A DNA stretch of 25,085 nucleotides, taken from a virus. The position numbers and the translations under genes are program-made. The DNA is taken from IMG/VR virus record IMGVR_UViG_3300028569_000161, positions 1 to 25,085 of that record. One strand, given 5' to 3'. The notes beneath the pieces are model-generated. The model searched no databases. It had not been told where the DNA came from and saw nothing but the letters and a program-made list of their open reading frames with translations. Within the stretch, counting starts at the first letter, position 1. Every line of letters begins with the position of its first letter. Positions 6,496 through 14,022 of the stretch are shown here, piece after piece.

Positions 6496-7143
6496 ATGAA
6501 AATACTAATAACAGAAAGACAATATGGTTTAATCCAAGAACAATGGTGGTTAACGTTTGCTGAAGCTTCAGTTTCTGAAGGTCCTAGTATGGGTTGGGGT
6601 CCAAATATTAATTTTGGTGGTGGTGTTAGTGATGCTGGTGACCCTAAAAGTTTAAAAGACACTCAAGTTCAATTAAACAAAGCGCGGACTTTAATACAAA
6701 CCGCAACAAGTTCAAAAAGTAAAATTAATAAAAAATGTTCACCCTATAACAATATTAAAATACCTATGGCAAATGCTGGTGAAATACAAGACTTTTTAAT
6801 CGCACCTGGACATCCAATAACAAAGGATTGGACTTTTGGTAATAATACCGCAACAGCACTTGGGACATATTTTTATGGAACCAAACCTGGAATAAACTCC
6901 GTTTTAAAATTATGGAACAAACTTAATGGTGAAGGCTATGATGTTGGTACAACATCTGGTTTTGGGCCGAAAATGGCAACGGCCGTTGTTTCAAAAATAA
7001 CCACAATTATTAGTAAAGTTAAAAGTGGTTGTAATACTGAATTAACAAAAATAAATAAAAGTTTAAGTAATTTAAATAAAATACAAAGTAACCTTGAGGA
7101 ATTGGAATACAAATTTTCACCAAAAGTTAGATACTCAACATAA
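6496..7143 (+). CDS. Leader-bearing unknown protein, Gly/Asn-rich
   Basis: A 215-residue protein opening with MKILITERQYGLIQEQWW. A Gly-rich stretch follows (GPSMGWGPNINFGGGVSDAG), then a soluble domain with two Cys (C76 region and GCNTELT near 179) and a helical C terminus (KINKSLSNLNKIQSNLEELE). The central part (LGTYFYGTKPGINSVLKLWN, then GFGPKMATAVVSKITTIISK) has the feel of a structural or enzymatic fold, but I recognise no family. The shadow frame on the opposite strand at its start was discarded. Confidence 0.82.
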   Translation: MKILITERQYGLIQEQWWLTFAEASVSEGPSMGWGPNINFGGGVSDAGDPKSLKDTQVQLNKARTLIQTATSSKSKINKKCSPYNNIKIPMANAGEIQDFLIAPGHPITKDWTFGNNTATALGTYFYGTKPGINSVLKLWNKLNGEGYDVGTTSGFGPKMATAVVSKITTIISKVKSGCNTELTKINKSLSNLNKIQSNLEELEYKFSPKVRYST

Positions 7144-7153
7144 AAATAATAAT

Positions 7154-7555
7154 ATGAAAAAAACTATAAGACTTTCCGAAAATGAATTAATAACTATCAT
7201 TAAAAAAATAATTAATGAAGAAATGGAAGATGAACAACCAAAAGAATTATCACCAGAAGAATGGGGAAAAATCTGGTATAAACTAAGACGTGAAAATAAA
7301 AGCTTCAATCATCCAGATATGGATAGCATGGTGTTTCCTTTTGGTGGTCTTGATTTTATGTTAAGTGAAGACGGTAAATCGTTAGAACTTATGGAATTTT
7401 TTAGAAACCCACGTAATTGGGGACACGACTATGAAAATGGTGTTGAAAAACTTGATAATTATTTTGATAAACTTTCAAAAATTATGGAAGAGTCCGGTCT
7501 TGGATTAAAATTAAAAATGGGACCTAAGTTTCATATGAAAATATTTAAATTTTAA
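7154..7555 (+). CDS. Leader-bearing small unknown protein
   Basis: The ATG at 7154 was chosen over the in-frame one at 7094, which lies inside the previous gene; it gives the long leader MKKTIRLSENELITIIKKII followed by NEE. The 133-residue product is then highly acidic (MEDEQPKELSPEEWGKIWYK), with mixed strands and helices and a Lys-rich end (LGLKLKMGPKFHMKIFKF). It follows the previous stop by ten bases without its own TATTTAT element, so it is probably the second gene of the transcript starting before 6496. Confidence 0.82.
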   Translation: MKKTIRLSENELITIIKKIINEEMEDEQPKELSPEEWGKIWYKLRRENKSFNHPDMDSMVFPFGGLDFMLSEDGKSLELMEFFRNPRNWGHDYENGVEKLDNYFDKLSKIMEESGLGLKLKMGPKFHMKIFKF

Positions 7556-7561
7556 ATTACT

Positions 7562-8017
7562 ATGGAAAATTCAGTCTTTGAAACTTTTTCGGACAAACAA
7601 ATGATTAAGTATATGAAATATGCTTCACCAATTCTTAATGAACTTGACAGACGTATTGAATATTTTTCTGATGAAATATATGGTCCAGTCGAAAAACAAC
7701 TTGCAGCACCAATTGGCGGTTCCTTATCAAGACTCGATAAGGAATATCTTTTTTATTTATATGTAAACAATGAAAATTTAGATGGTGAAAACATTAATAG
7801 ACCAACACTAAATGAAAGGACTATTAATTTTATTGTAAAAGAAACACAAATCAATTATACAACACATAGTGAAGATTTAGCAACATATGTTGATGAGTAC
7901 ATAGATCAAAGTTATTTATATCACCTAAAAGACAATGATGAAATTGATCCATGGAGTTGGGATGCTGATACTGAATATGGAGATCCAGATTATATTGATG
8001 ATGAGTGGGATTATTAA
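7562..8017 (+). CDS. Acidic unknown protein without leader
   Basis: A 151-residue protein six bases after the preceding stop. It lacks the leader (MENSVFETFSDKQMIKYMKY). The middle is helical, and the C terminus is extremely acidic with aromatic residues (DNDEIDPWSWDADTEYGDPD, then YIDDEWDY), a composition often used to mimic DNA or bind basic partners. No family is recognised. It is in one operon with the genes at 7154 and 8020. Confidence 0.8.
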   Translation: MENSVFETFSDKQMIKYMKYASPILNELDRRIEYFSDEIYGPVEKQLAAPIGGSLSRLDKEYLFYLYVNNENLDGENINRPTLNERTINFIVKETQINYTTHSEDLATYVDEYIDQSYLYHLKDNDEIDPWSWDADTEYGDPDYIDDEWDY

Positions 8018-8019
8018 TT

Positions 8020-8313
8020 ATGAATAGAGTACCTCCAGTTTTTTTAAGAAGATTTAATAGTCATAAGTTTGAAAAAATTATGAGAAAAGCTGCTATTCAC
8101 GCATATTGGGATACAAAAAATAGAGAACAGTTTAAAAGAGAATTGGCTTCATCTACAGCTGATGCTCTATTATACACAGTACATAGAATTGATCCAGAAA
8201 CACAATTAACAAAAGAAGAAATAGACGGTATTACTGATTATGTTATTGGAATTTTTAACCCAGTAATGGATTTGTATTATAACAACTTAAGAAAAGAATA
8301 CCCAATGGGTTAA
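8020..8313 (+). CDS. Small unknown protein without leader
   Basis: Start at the ATG at 8020, two bases after the previous stop; an in-frame ATG at 8005 would overlap that gene. The 97-residue product opens MNRVPPVFLRRFNSHKFEKI and is mostly helical (TADALLYTVHRIDPETQLTK, then EEIDGITDYVIGIFNPVMDL). The opening has a loose likeness to the gene at 10211 (FLMRRITPDFLKKI), hinting at a shared helical module that differs from the ITESQ leader. Function unknown. Confidence 0.78.
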   Translation: MNRVPPVFLRRFNSHKFEKIMRKAAIHAYWDTKNREQFKRELASSTADALLYTVHRIDPETQLTKEEIDGITDYVIGIFNPVMDLYYNNLRKEYPMG

Positions 8314-8320
8314 TATTTAT
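8314..8320 (+). promoter_or_regulatory. TATTTAT element for 8325
   Basis: TATTTAT, four bases before the ATG; it overlaps the region just past the previous stop. Confidence 0.6.
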
Positions 8321-8324
8321 TAGT

Positions 8325-9089
8325 ATGAAAAAATATATTCTAACAGAAGAACAATTAACAAGGGTATTAACTGAAGAAAGACCAATCAAAAAGGGTGTTG
8401 CAATTAAGTTTTCGCCAGGTAAAGATGAAGACCCAGTTTATCAGTCTCATGTGTTAGAATTTAAAGATGAACAAGAGTGGCAAGATTATAAAAAATCTCT
8501 TCCAGAAAAAAAAGAAATCATCGGTGTTATTGATATTAAAGAATCAATAAGTGAAAAAAAAAATACAGTAATTTCTGAATCCGAAATTAAAAGGGCTGAT
8601 GCCGGAAAAAAACTCCTACTAAGACACATTAAAGACGAATATCCATTTGTTATTGATATTGATATTAACTATGAAAAAAAATATGGAACTTTCGGTTATG
8701 TTAATTTTAAATTTAATCTAAATAAATTTTATGATTTTTATAATGTAACACCACCAAAAGATTACAAAAAATTTGATTTTCTTTTACCTAATCTGGAAAG
8801 TGAAGGATTATATTTATCTAGATATGTTGATGATGAATATAGAAATAAGTTTGTTAGTGAATTTAATAGAAAGTTAGAAGAACATATGAATGATTTTTAT
8901 ATGCGTTTACCAGAAAATATGAGATACTCTAAATTTGAAGATTTTTCTGATGAAGATTTTGAAAATGACGGAGATAATTTTAGAGGAGATTTGGATTTCT
9001 ATAAAAAATGGCAAAATGAAAAGGAGCCAGTTGAATTAAAAACTGATACTTTTATTCCAGTTGTTGATTTAACTAAAATAAAATTTTGA
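8325..9089 (+). CDS. Leader-bearing 254-residue unknown protein
   Basis: Opens with MKKYILTEEQLTRVLTEERP, where LTE occurs twice. A 40-residue segment (KKGVAIKFSPGKDEDPVYQS, then EFKDEQEWQDYKKSLPEKKE) looks like a small alpha/beta module. A second leader-like stretch occurs internally (VIDIKESISEKKNTVISESE, near residues 65-85). The C-terminal two thirds are rich in Phe, Tyr, Asp and Lys with no recognised motif. The internal repeat of the I-x-E pattern would give a prohead protease several possible cut sites if the leader model is right. Confidence 0.83.
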   Translation: MKKYILTEEQLTRVLTEERPIKKGVAIKFSPGKDEDPVYQSHVLEFKDEQEWQDYKKSLPEKKEIIGVIDIKESISEKKNTVISESEIKRADAGKKLLLRHIKDEYPFVIDIDINYEKKYGTFGYVNFKFNLNKFYDFYNVTPPKDYKKFDFLLPNLESEGLYLSRYVDDEYRNKFVSEFNRKLEEHMNDFYMRLPENMRYSKFEDFSDEDFENDGDNFRGDLDFYKKWQNEKEPVELKTDTFIPVVDLTKIKF

Positions 9090-9091
9090 TA

Positions 9092-9099
9092 TATTTATA
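9092..9099 (+). promoter_or_regulatory. TATTTATA element for 9105
   Basis: TATTTATA, five bases before the leader ATG of the frameshifted gene, supporting 9105 as the true start. Confidence 0.62.
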
Positions 9100-9104
9100 A
9101 TAAA

Positions 9105-9622
9105 ATGAAAAAAATTGTTAGACTTACCGAATCTGATTTAATCAGACTAGTAAAAAAAGTGAAGAATCAATTGAACTTATTAGTTCTGATGGTAAACTTG
9201 GTGATATAATCACTTCAGATATGAAAAGAGAGAAGAACCAAAATTTTTTAATTAGGAATACCGGTGGTTCCAAACAACAATGGACCGATTTAGTCTACGG
9301 TTACGTATTAAGTAATACTCTTGGTGGTCCTAACAAAAGAATTGTTAAGGCAAGTGAAAATCAAAAATTTCCACAAAAAAATAATTTAGGTGACAATTTA
9401 ATTATTTACGATTGTGACACAAAAGAACTTACTTATAGTAAACATCTTCAGACTTCGGCAAACGAGGAACAAAAAGAACGTGATGAATATTGGTTAAGTA
9501 AATACTGTTTTAAAATAGATAGATGGGATAGTAGAGTTGGTAAAAAAAGAAATATATTTAGAAACCCAAAAGATTATAGTTATACCGACCCAAAAAATTA
9601 TCCTAAGAAAAAACTAAACTGA
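9105..9622 (+). CDS. Leader-bearing unknown protein split by a -1 frame change at an A7 run
   Basis: The ATG at 9105 encodes a perfect long leader (MKKIVRLTESDLIRLVKK), but this frame stops at 9207-9209. The -1 frame, open from the same point, continues as SEESIELISSDGKLGDIITS and then the body from the ATG at 9221 to 9622. The switch point is a run of seven A (9152-9158) read as A-AAA-AAA, the heptamer geometry for -1 slippage. The body (about 140 residues) is basic and rich in Asn and Lys, with no recognised family. The frame change could be programmed, a real mutation, or a homopolymer error; if it is an error, one A is missing. Translation could also restart at 9221 and give a leaderless product. 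Its end overlaps the convergent gene by nine bases. Confidence 0.68.
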
Positions 9623-10099
9623 TAATTTATGTAATTTACAATCGTTACTAAAAAAAACATTAGTTTTACCTTTTGAATTTGTTTCGGTTATAATTACACC
9701 AAATTTATCATTAGTCATTGTTATTATTTTTACAGATATTTTAGTATCTTTTTCATTTGTATAATCAAATGTAACACAATTATTTTCTACTAACACAGAG
9801 TACAAATCACCAACAAATGTAAAATCTGGATTATTTCTTTTTGAATACCCAACAACATCGTAAGATATGTCAAATGTAAAAAAATAAAAATTTCTATTTG
9901 CTTTTTTGTAATTTGATGTAGACAAAGTATCAAAACTATTAGAATTAATTCTTGATTTTTTAAGATTTTTAATTAAAATTTGTACAGACACATACTTGTC
10001 ACCATTATTTGGTTTTATCAATGAATTGTCAATTTTTGTTTGTCCATAAACAAAATTTAAAGTCAAAAATAAAAATATTGTAAATAAGAAATTTTTCAT
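9614..10099 (-). CDS. Secreted unknown protein on the opposite strand, moron-like
   Basis: A 161-residue protein with a clear signal peptide (MKNFLFTIFLFLTLNFVYGQ), ending in Gly-Gln as in Bacteroidota signal peptidase I substrates. The mature part is beta-rich (KYVSVQILIKNL, then FYFFTFDISYDVVGY, then KISVKIITMTNDKFGVIITE) with two Cys and no lipobox, so it is probably periplasmic or cell-surface. It is the only leftward gene inside the long rightward block and has its own host-type promoter, unlike its neighbours. This layout fits a gene expressed by the host polymerase early in infection, for example for superinfection exclusion or envelope modification, but the function is not known. Confidence 0.83.
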   Translation of the reverse strand: MKNFLFTIFLFLTLNFVYGQTKIDNSLIKPNNGDKYVSVQILIKNLKKSRINSNSFDTLSTSNYKKANRNFYFFTFDISYDVVGYSKRNNPDFTFVGDLYSVLVENNCVTFDYTNEKDTKISVKIITMTNDKFGVIITETNSKGKTNVFFSNDCKLHKLSV

Positions 10100-10127
10100 A
10101 ATGTTTTTTTTTAATTGTTTTATAATA

Positions 10128-10157
10128 CAAATATATAACCTTTTTTTCTAACTACAA
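10128..10157 (-). promoter_or_regulatory. Bacteroidota-type promoter for the 9614-10099 gene
   Basis: On the minus strand, TTTG (10157-10154) is followed after 18 bases by TATATTTG (10135-10128), matching the Bacteroidota TTTG / TAnnTTTG boxes. The predicted transcript would start near 10121, about 20 bases before the ATG. Confidence 0.65.
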
Positions 10158-10198
10158 AATAATTTAACATCATTTTTAAATGTTTTGTTTTTTATAAC

Positions 10199-10205
10199 TA
10201 TTTAT
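10199..10205 (+). promoter_or_regulatory. TATTTAT element for 10211
   Basis: TATTTAT, five bases before the ATG. It lies divergent to the host-type promoter at 10128-10157. Confidence 0.55.
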
Positions 10206-10210
10206 TTGAT

Positions 10211-10531
10211 ATGAATAAAGGATTAGAATTTTTAATGAGGAGAATCACGCCAGATTTTTTAAAAAAAATACTTGCAAGAGAATTGGAAGATCAAGCACCT
10301 TGTTATTATCGTGATAAATATGGTGACTATTTTGGAAAAGGTAAATATTTGGAAGTTGTTATTGACGGCATTTCAGATAGTATATTTTATGTTTACACAA
10401 AAGATAATCCAGCTACGGATGAAGAATCTGAAAATGAAATAATAAAAGACACGGTAGAGAAACTATTTTCAAATACAATAGAAGATTACTTTGATGATTC
10501 GGATTGTTCTGATTACAACAGAGAATTTTAA
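10211..10531 (+). CDS. Small acidic unknown protein
   Basis: A 106-residue protein opening MNKGLEFLMRRITPDFLKKI, without the ITESQ leader but with a basic amphipathic start. The rest is acidic (NPATDEESENEIIKDTVEKL, then DYFDDSDCSDYNREF) with a short beta-like centre (KYLEVVIDGISDSIFYVYTK). It is loosely similar in plan to the protein at 8020. It precedes the leader-bearing gene at 10541 by nine bases and is probably co-transcribed with it. Confidence 0.78.
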   Translation: MNKGLEFLMRRITPDFLKKILARELEDQAPCYYRDKYGDYFGKGKYLEVVIDGISDSIFYVYTKDNPATDEESENEIIKDTVEKLFSNTIEDYFDDSDCSDYNREF

Positions 10532-10540
10532 TAATTATAT

Positions 10541-11101
10541 ATGAAATATCTAATTACAGAATCACAAGGGTCTAGATTGAAAAATCAATTAACACAATCA
10601 TTTAATGAAATTGGTTTTGCTGAAACAATTGATAGATATAAATTAACTATATCCCAACTTGATATAATATATAAAAATTCAAGATTACCAGAATTTAGTT
10701 GTGATGATTTAAATGAAATTTGTTCTGGTCTTATTTGGGGTAGTGATGTAAAAAAAAAATATACAACAAAAAAATATGACATTTTGTTAGATATGGACGA
10801 TTTTGTAAGTTCTGTATTTTTTCGAGTAACAGATAAAAAAACAACAAATAGTCTTGATGGTTATGCGACACCTTACTGGGATGGTAACTGTTTTTTACCA
10901 ATTGATATTGAATATTACAATTTTACAGATGATGATGGTGATTCAGATAATAAAGAAGTGACCGGTGATTGTTATGAACGATATAAATTACCAACAGAAT
11001 TTGAAAGTTTCCAAGCTATAGTAGATTGGATGGAAAATGATTATATCAAATATATAATTGATTTTTGTAGAAAGACCTTTGAAGAATTGGAAAGTGAGTA
11101 A
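10541..11101 (+). CDS. Leader-bearing unknown protein
   Basis: A 186-residue protein opening MKYLITESQGSRLKNQLTQS. The central region has aromatic and acidic residues (LDMDDFVSSVFFRVTDKKTT, then YATPYWDGNCFLPIDIEYYN), and the C terminus is helical (ESFQAIVDWMENDYIKYIID). Three Cys are scattered. No family is recognised. It has no TATTTAT element of its own and follows the previous gene closely. Confidence 0.82.
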   Translation: MKYLITESQGSRLKNQLTQSFNEIGFAETIDRYKLTISQLDIIYKNSRLPEFSCDDLNEICSGLIWGSDVKKKYTTKKYDILLDMDDFVSSVFFRVTDKKTTNSLDGYATPYWDGNCFLPIDIEYYNFTDDDGDSDNKEVTGDCYERYKLPTEFESFQAIVDWMENDYIKYIIDFCRKTFEELESE

Positions 11102-11108
11102 TATTTAT
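11102..11108 (+). promoter_or_regulatory. TATTTAT element for 11126
   Basis: TATTTAT, 17 bases before the ATG; it overlaps the last base region of the previous gene. Confidence 0.4.
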
Positions 11109-11125
11109 TAATATAAAAAATAATT

Positions 11126-11665
11126 ATGTCAAAAATATTAGTAACCGAAGAACAATTCCAAATGTTAATGAAAAGGATAACAGAAGAAGCCGCCGGATAT
11201 GACGACTATGGTGTTATGGCTCAACACGGTGGTGCTTCTATGAGAGTTTTAGTTGACTCGCTTACAGATTTATCACAAGTTCTTAGAGGTGTTGTTCATA
11301 TGTTAAAATCTGAAAATATTGAATATGTTGATTTAGAAGAAAATTTGTATCTAGTAATCGAATTAATTTCAGAAATTAATACGGCTATGGATATAGTATT
11401 TAAAGATTTTACCGAAAGAGAAGTAATTAAAACAGGTAAAATTTTACACAGAAAACTAGAGTCCTATCAAGAAAAAATTAGAATGATGCTTAATATGGGT
11501 GAAGAACTAATATCAAAAGAAAATATCATTGATAAATTAACTGATTTAACAATGAGTGTACATAGAGCTATGACAGATTACGCCGCCGAATTAAAAGTCG
11601 CAGACATAAAATTTCAAGTAAGATCTGAAAAAGGAAGACCAAAACCAAAAACTGATTTAAATTAA
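11126..11665 (+). CDS. Leader-bearing all-helical protein
   Basis: A 179-residue protein opening MSKILVTEEQFQMLMKRITE, with ITEE after the first helix. The rest is predicted almost entirely helical with long amphipathic helices (LTDLSQVLRGVVHMLKSENI, then YLVIELISEINTAMDIVFKD, then NIIDKLTDLTMSVHRAMTDY) and a basic C-terminal tail (RSEKGRPKPKTDLN). This looks like a helical bundle. It is slightly less AT-biased in codon use than its neighbours. A structural or scaffold-like role would fit the shape but cannot be shown. Confidence 0.83.
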   Translation: MSKILVTEEQFQMLMKRITEEAAGYDDYGVMAQHGGASMRVLVDSLTDLSQVLRGVVHMLKSENIEYVDLEENLYLVIELISEINTAMDIVFKDFTEREVIKTGKILHRKLESYQEKIRMMLNMGEELISKENIIDKLTDLTMSVHRAMTDYAAELKVADIKFQVRSEKGRPKPKTDLN

Positions 11666-11687
11666 GTTTTTTTTTGGTTTTATAACA

Positions 11688-11695
11688 TATTTATA
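11688..11695 (+). promoter_or_regulatory. TATTTATA element for 11710
   Basis: TATTTATA, 14 bases before the ATG, after a T-rich stretch past the previous stop. Confidence 0.5.
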
Positions 11696-11709
11696 AATAA
11701 ATTAAAATT

Positions 11710-12555
11710 ATGAGTTATTATAGAAGATTGATTGAAGAATCTGAAAAGAAAAGGATTTTGGGTTTACACAATAAAAATAGAAAAAACCCAACAACTGGTT
11801 TATTAAAAGAAGATGCTAGTCAGGCAGATTTTTATTGTGCGTCAAATGTTGGGACTTTTGTTCCAAGTATGATTAACGTTCTAAAAGCACATGATGGTAA
11901 AGTTGGTTACAGCTATCAAAGGCCGGATATGACTAAAGATCGAAGTGTTTATCTTATTAATGATGAAGGACAATATTTGCAGCCGAATGATGAAGGGTAT
12001 ACAGTTGATAGTTTTCCTGGTTGGTCTAGTGTTAATAACTATTTTGAAAGATATTGGTATTGTAAATGTGAAGGTGGTAAATGTAAAGTTGCGACCTCAA
12101 TATCCCCAAAAGAACACGAATGTAAAGCACCGCAAGGTCAAGCGTGTGGTAGAGATGGTGGACAACAAGGAACAACTCCTGGTGGACAACAAGGTGGTAA
12201 CTGTAGTAAAGGACCAATGGATCTTGCTGTGAGTATGGGATTAAATTGGAAAGAAACAAAACAAAAATGGATTGACGCTAAATGTAATGGAACAACACCT
12301 TGTATATTAGGTGACGCTACAACAAATATAAATCTTAGAAATGCACTTTGTAAAGGTACTTGGAATCCTAAAACTGGTGGTGGTACACAAACTGGAGACC
12401 AACCAACCACTGGAGAACAAAAACCTAGTACTCAAACACCAACTGGGGAACAAAAACCTAGTACTCAAACACCAACTGGGGAAATACAAAAACCTAGTAC
12501 TCAAACACCAACTGGGGAAATACAAAAACAAAAATTTATTGAGCCAACATTTTAA
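11710..12555 (+). CDS. Cys-rich protein with C-type leader and C-terminal tandem repeat
   Basis: A 281-residue protein. Its leader (YYRRLIEESEKKRILGLHNK) belongs to the third leader type, shared with 12574, 21431 and in part 23327, and is followed by GLLKED, which again offers an L-x-E site. The middle carries many Cys (FYCASN, YWYCKCEGGKCK, HECK, QACGR, NCSKG, DAKCNGTTPC, LCKGTW), suggesting disulfides or metal binding, and two Gly/Gln-rich linkers. The C terminus is a Pro/Thr/Gln repeat of 11-12 residues (TGEQKPSTQTP), a flexible stalk. The opposite-strand frames in this low-complexity part are shadows. The predicted architecture is a compact Cys-rich domain on a linker; function unknown. 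Confidence 0.83.
   Translation: MSYYRRLIEESEKKRILGLHNKNRKNPTTGLLKEDASQADFYCASNVGTFVPSMINVLKAHDGKVGYSYQRPDMTKDRSVYLINDEGQYLQPNDEGYTVDSFPGWSSVNNYFERYWYCKCEGGKCKVATSISPKEHECKAPQGQACGRDGGQQGTTPGGQQGGNCSKGPMDLAVSMGLNWKETKQKWIDAKCNGTTPCILGDATTNINLRNALCKGTWNPKTGGGTQTGDQPTTGEQKPSTQTPTGEQKPSTQTPTGEIQKPSTQTPTGEIQKQKFIEPTF
12409..12528 (+). repeat. In-frame 33/36-base tandem repeat
   Basis: Units at 12409-12441, 12442-12474, 12475-12510 (three bases longer) and a partial copy from 12511. They encode TGEQKPSTQTP twice, then TGEIQKPSTQTP, then TGEIQK. The near-identity of the units implies recent slippage or expansion. Confidence 0.9.
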
Positions 12556-12573
12556 ATAAAAAAACTAAAAATT

Positions 12574-13566
12574 ATGAATATATATTTAAGAAATTTAATA
12601 AATGAGGATGAAAGAAGACGAATTTCAAATCTTCACAATTCTAAAATCAAATCTGAATTTAAAAAATTGTTATCAGAACAAGACCCAAATTTAGTACAGA
12701 GAAATGACCCAGACTTATCACCAGAAATGAATAAATTTAATCTTGAGGGTTTCACTCTTGAGGATTTCATTGCGGCAGCTAAAGAACAAGTTGATGGTTT
12801 TCCTGAAGATGGGTTTGTTGTGCACATCCCAAAACATGGAATGGTTTGGGGTGTTAGAACAAAACTACAAGATGGAACTGTTGGTGTTAAATACTATTTA
12901 AAACAAGATGGAACCGCTGTTGGTCCAGATATGACGACTATATCAAAAAATAAATGGTATACAACTCCAATCCAAGTTAAAGGTGATAAAATGGCAACTT
13001 TAAAACCAACTGAAATACAAACTAATGCAAACCCAAGTGCTCTAACTTCAACACCTAGCGCTACTGGTTTAGGATCACAAAAATTAATGGGTGGACGAGA
13101 ATTAAATGACTTAGAAAAACAATTAAAACAACAAGCTAACCAACAAAGAAGAGCTCAGAAAAAATTAACAAAAGAAAATGTTAAAAAATGTAGAGGGACT
13201 TTTGATACTTACGTTAAGTATTTTGGGGATGAAACAAGAAAGGCAAACTTAATTAAAACACCACAAGGGGCTGAAACATTTAAAGGTTATACAGCAGAAA
13301 TTGAGTCTTGTTGTCCAATTTTTTCAAAAGATACAAAATATTTACCTAATGTACAAAAACAAAAATTTTGTCTGACACCTACGGCTGCTGGCCCTGGTTA
13401 CGAAGGGTTTAATGCTAATCCAGCTGGTGCAACTGGAGCAACTGGAGCACCAAATGCAGGACCACAAAATATGCCAGGAATGAGTGGTAAGAGTGGTAAG
13501 AGTGGTAGTGGGATGGGTAGACTTTCCGCTGAAGATCAAGAATTAAGAGATTTAGGAATACAATAA
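12574..13566 (+). CDS. Large leader-bearing protein with collagen-like C terminus
   Basis: A 330-residue protein whose leader (YLRNLINEDERRRISNLHNS) is of the third type, followed by FKKLLSEQD, an L-x-E site. A folded domain (about 50-150) contains VVHIPKHGMVWGVRTKLQDG. A long Gln/Lys-rich helix (ELNDLEKQLKQQANQQRRAQ) follows, then a Cys-bearing helical part (KKCRGTFDTYVKYFGDETRK, ESCCPIF). The C terminus has short Gly-rich repeats (GATGATGAP, SGKSGKSGSG) and ends GRLSAEDQELRDLGIQ. It starts 18 bases after the repeat protein and shares its leader type, so the two are probably an operon pair and perhaps partners. It is likely a structural or head-associated protein, by inference only. Confidence 0.83.
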   Translation: MNIYLRNLINEDERRRISNLHNSKIKSEFKKLLSEQDPNLVQRNDPDLSPEMNKFNLEGFTLEDFIAAAKEQVDGFPEDGFVVHIPKHGMVWGVRTKLQDGTVGVKYYLKQDGTAVGPDMTTISKNKWYTTPIQVKGDKMATLKPTEIQTNANPSALTSTPSATGLGSQKLMGGRELNDLEKQLKQQANQQRRAQKKLTKENVKKCRGTFDTYVKYFGDETRKANLIKTPQGAETFKGYTAEIESCCPIFSKDTKYLPNVQKQKFCLTPTAAGPGYEGFNANPAGATGATGAPNAGPQNMPGMSGKSGKSGSGMGRLSAEDQELRDLGIQ

Positions 13567-13597
13567 AAAAAGGGACTTTAAGTCCCTTTTTCTTTTT
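13565..13597. terminator. Bidirectional terminator
   Basis: AGGGACT (13571-13577) pairs with AGTCCCT (13581-13587), with an A run on the left and a T run on the right. It separates the convergent genes ending at 13566 and 13597 and serves both. Confidence 0.9.
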
Positions 13598-14022
13598 TAC
13601 TCAACCTCTAAAAGCTCCAAATCAAAAATTAACTTTTGCCCAGCCAACGGATGGTTTGCATCCAAAACAACAACACTTTCTTTTACTTCAACAACTTTTA
13701 CAATTACAGGACCATTAGGACCAAATGTTTGTAACATAGCACCTTCTTCTACTCCTTCTGGAACACGATCTTTAGGGATTTCAGTAATCAACTCGTCATT
13801 GTAGTCACCATATGCTTCAGTGTGTGGAATTTCTACCGTTTTTTTATCACCAATAGTCATATCAATTAATCCAGATTCAAAACCAGGTATTAATTGTCCT
13901 TGACCTAACGTTGCTTTAAGTGGTTCACGACCTTCATTCAATGAAGAATCAAAAATAGAACCATCTTCCAATCTACCTGTGTAATTTACAGTCACAGTAC
14001 TGTTTAGACTTACTTTGCTCAT
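13597..14022 (-). CDS. FKBP-type peptidyl-prolyl cis-trans isomerase (SlyD-like)
   Basis: A 141-residue single-domain FKBP that speeds prolyl isomerisation during protein folding. The N-terminal strand VTVNYTGRLEDGSIFDSS is the family signature (Y and the F-D pair line the active site), followed by GQGQLIPGFESGLIDMTIGD, the conserved central part. A flap-like insertion (DRVPEGVEEGAMLQTFGPNG) and the ending DANHPLAGQKLIFDLELLEV place it with the SlyD branch, which also acts as a chaperone. There is no signal peptide, so it is cytoplasmic. It lacks the leader and TATTTATA element of its neighbours and is transcribed against them. Phage FKBPs are uncommon; this may be a host-derived gene aiding folding of phage proteins. 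Confidence 0.95.
   Translation of the reverse strand: MSKVSLNSTVTVNYTGRLEDGSIFDSSLNEGREPLKATLGQGQLIPGFESGLIDMTIGDKKTVEIPHTEAYGDYNDELITEIPKDRVPEGVEEGAMLQTFGPNGPVIVKVVEVKESVVVLDANHPLAGQKLIFDLELLEVE

Noticed and set aside
6477-6662. Leftward ORF overlapping the start of the 6496 gene
   Set aside because: It is fully covered by a leader-bearing gene with a well-placed start element; shadow.
7094-7153. Upstream start for the gene at 7154
   Set aside because: It lies within the previous coding region and would bury the leader internally; the ATG at 7154 gives the canonical leader.
12409-12528. CRISPR-like array
   Set aside because: Units are contiguous, in frame and without spacers; it is a protein-coding tandem repeat.
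12032-12531. Opposite-strand ORFs in the repeat protein gene
   Set aside because: They are frame shadows of low-complexity Pro/Thr/Gln sequence, with repetitive nonsense translations.
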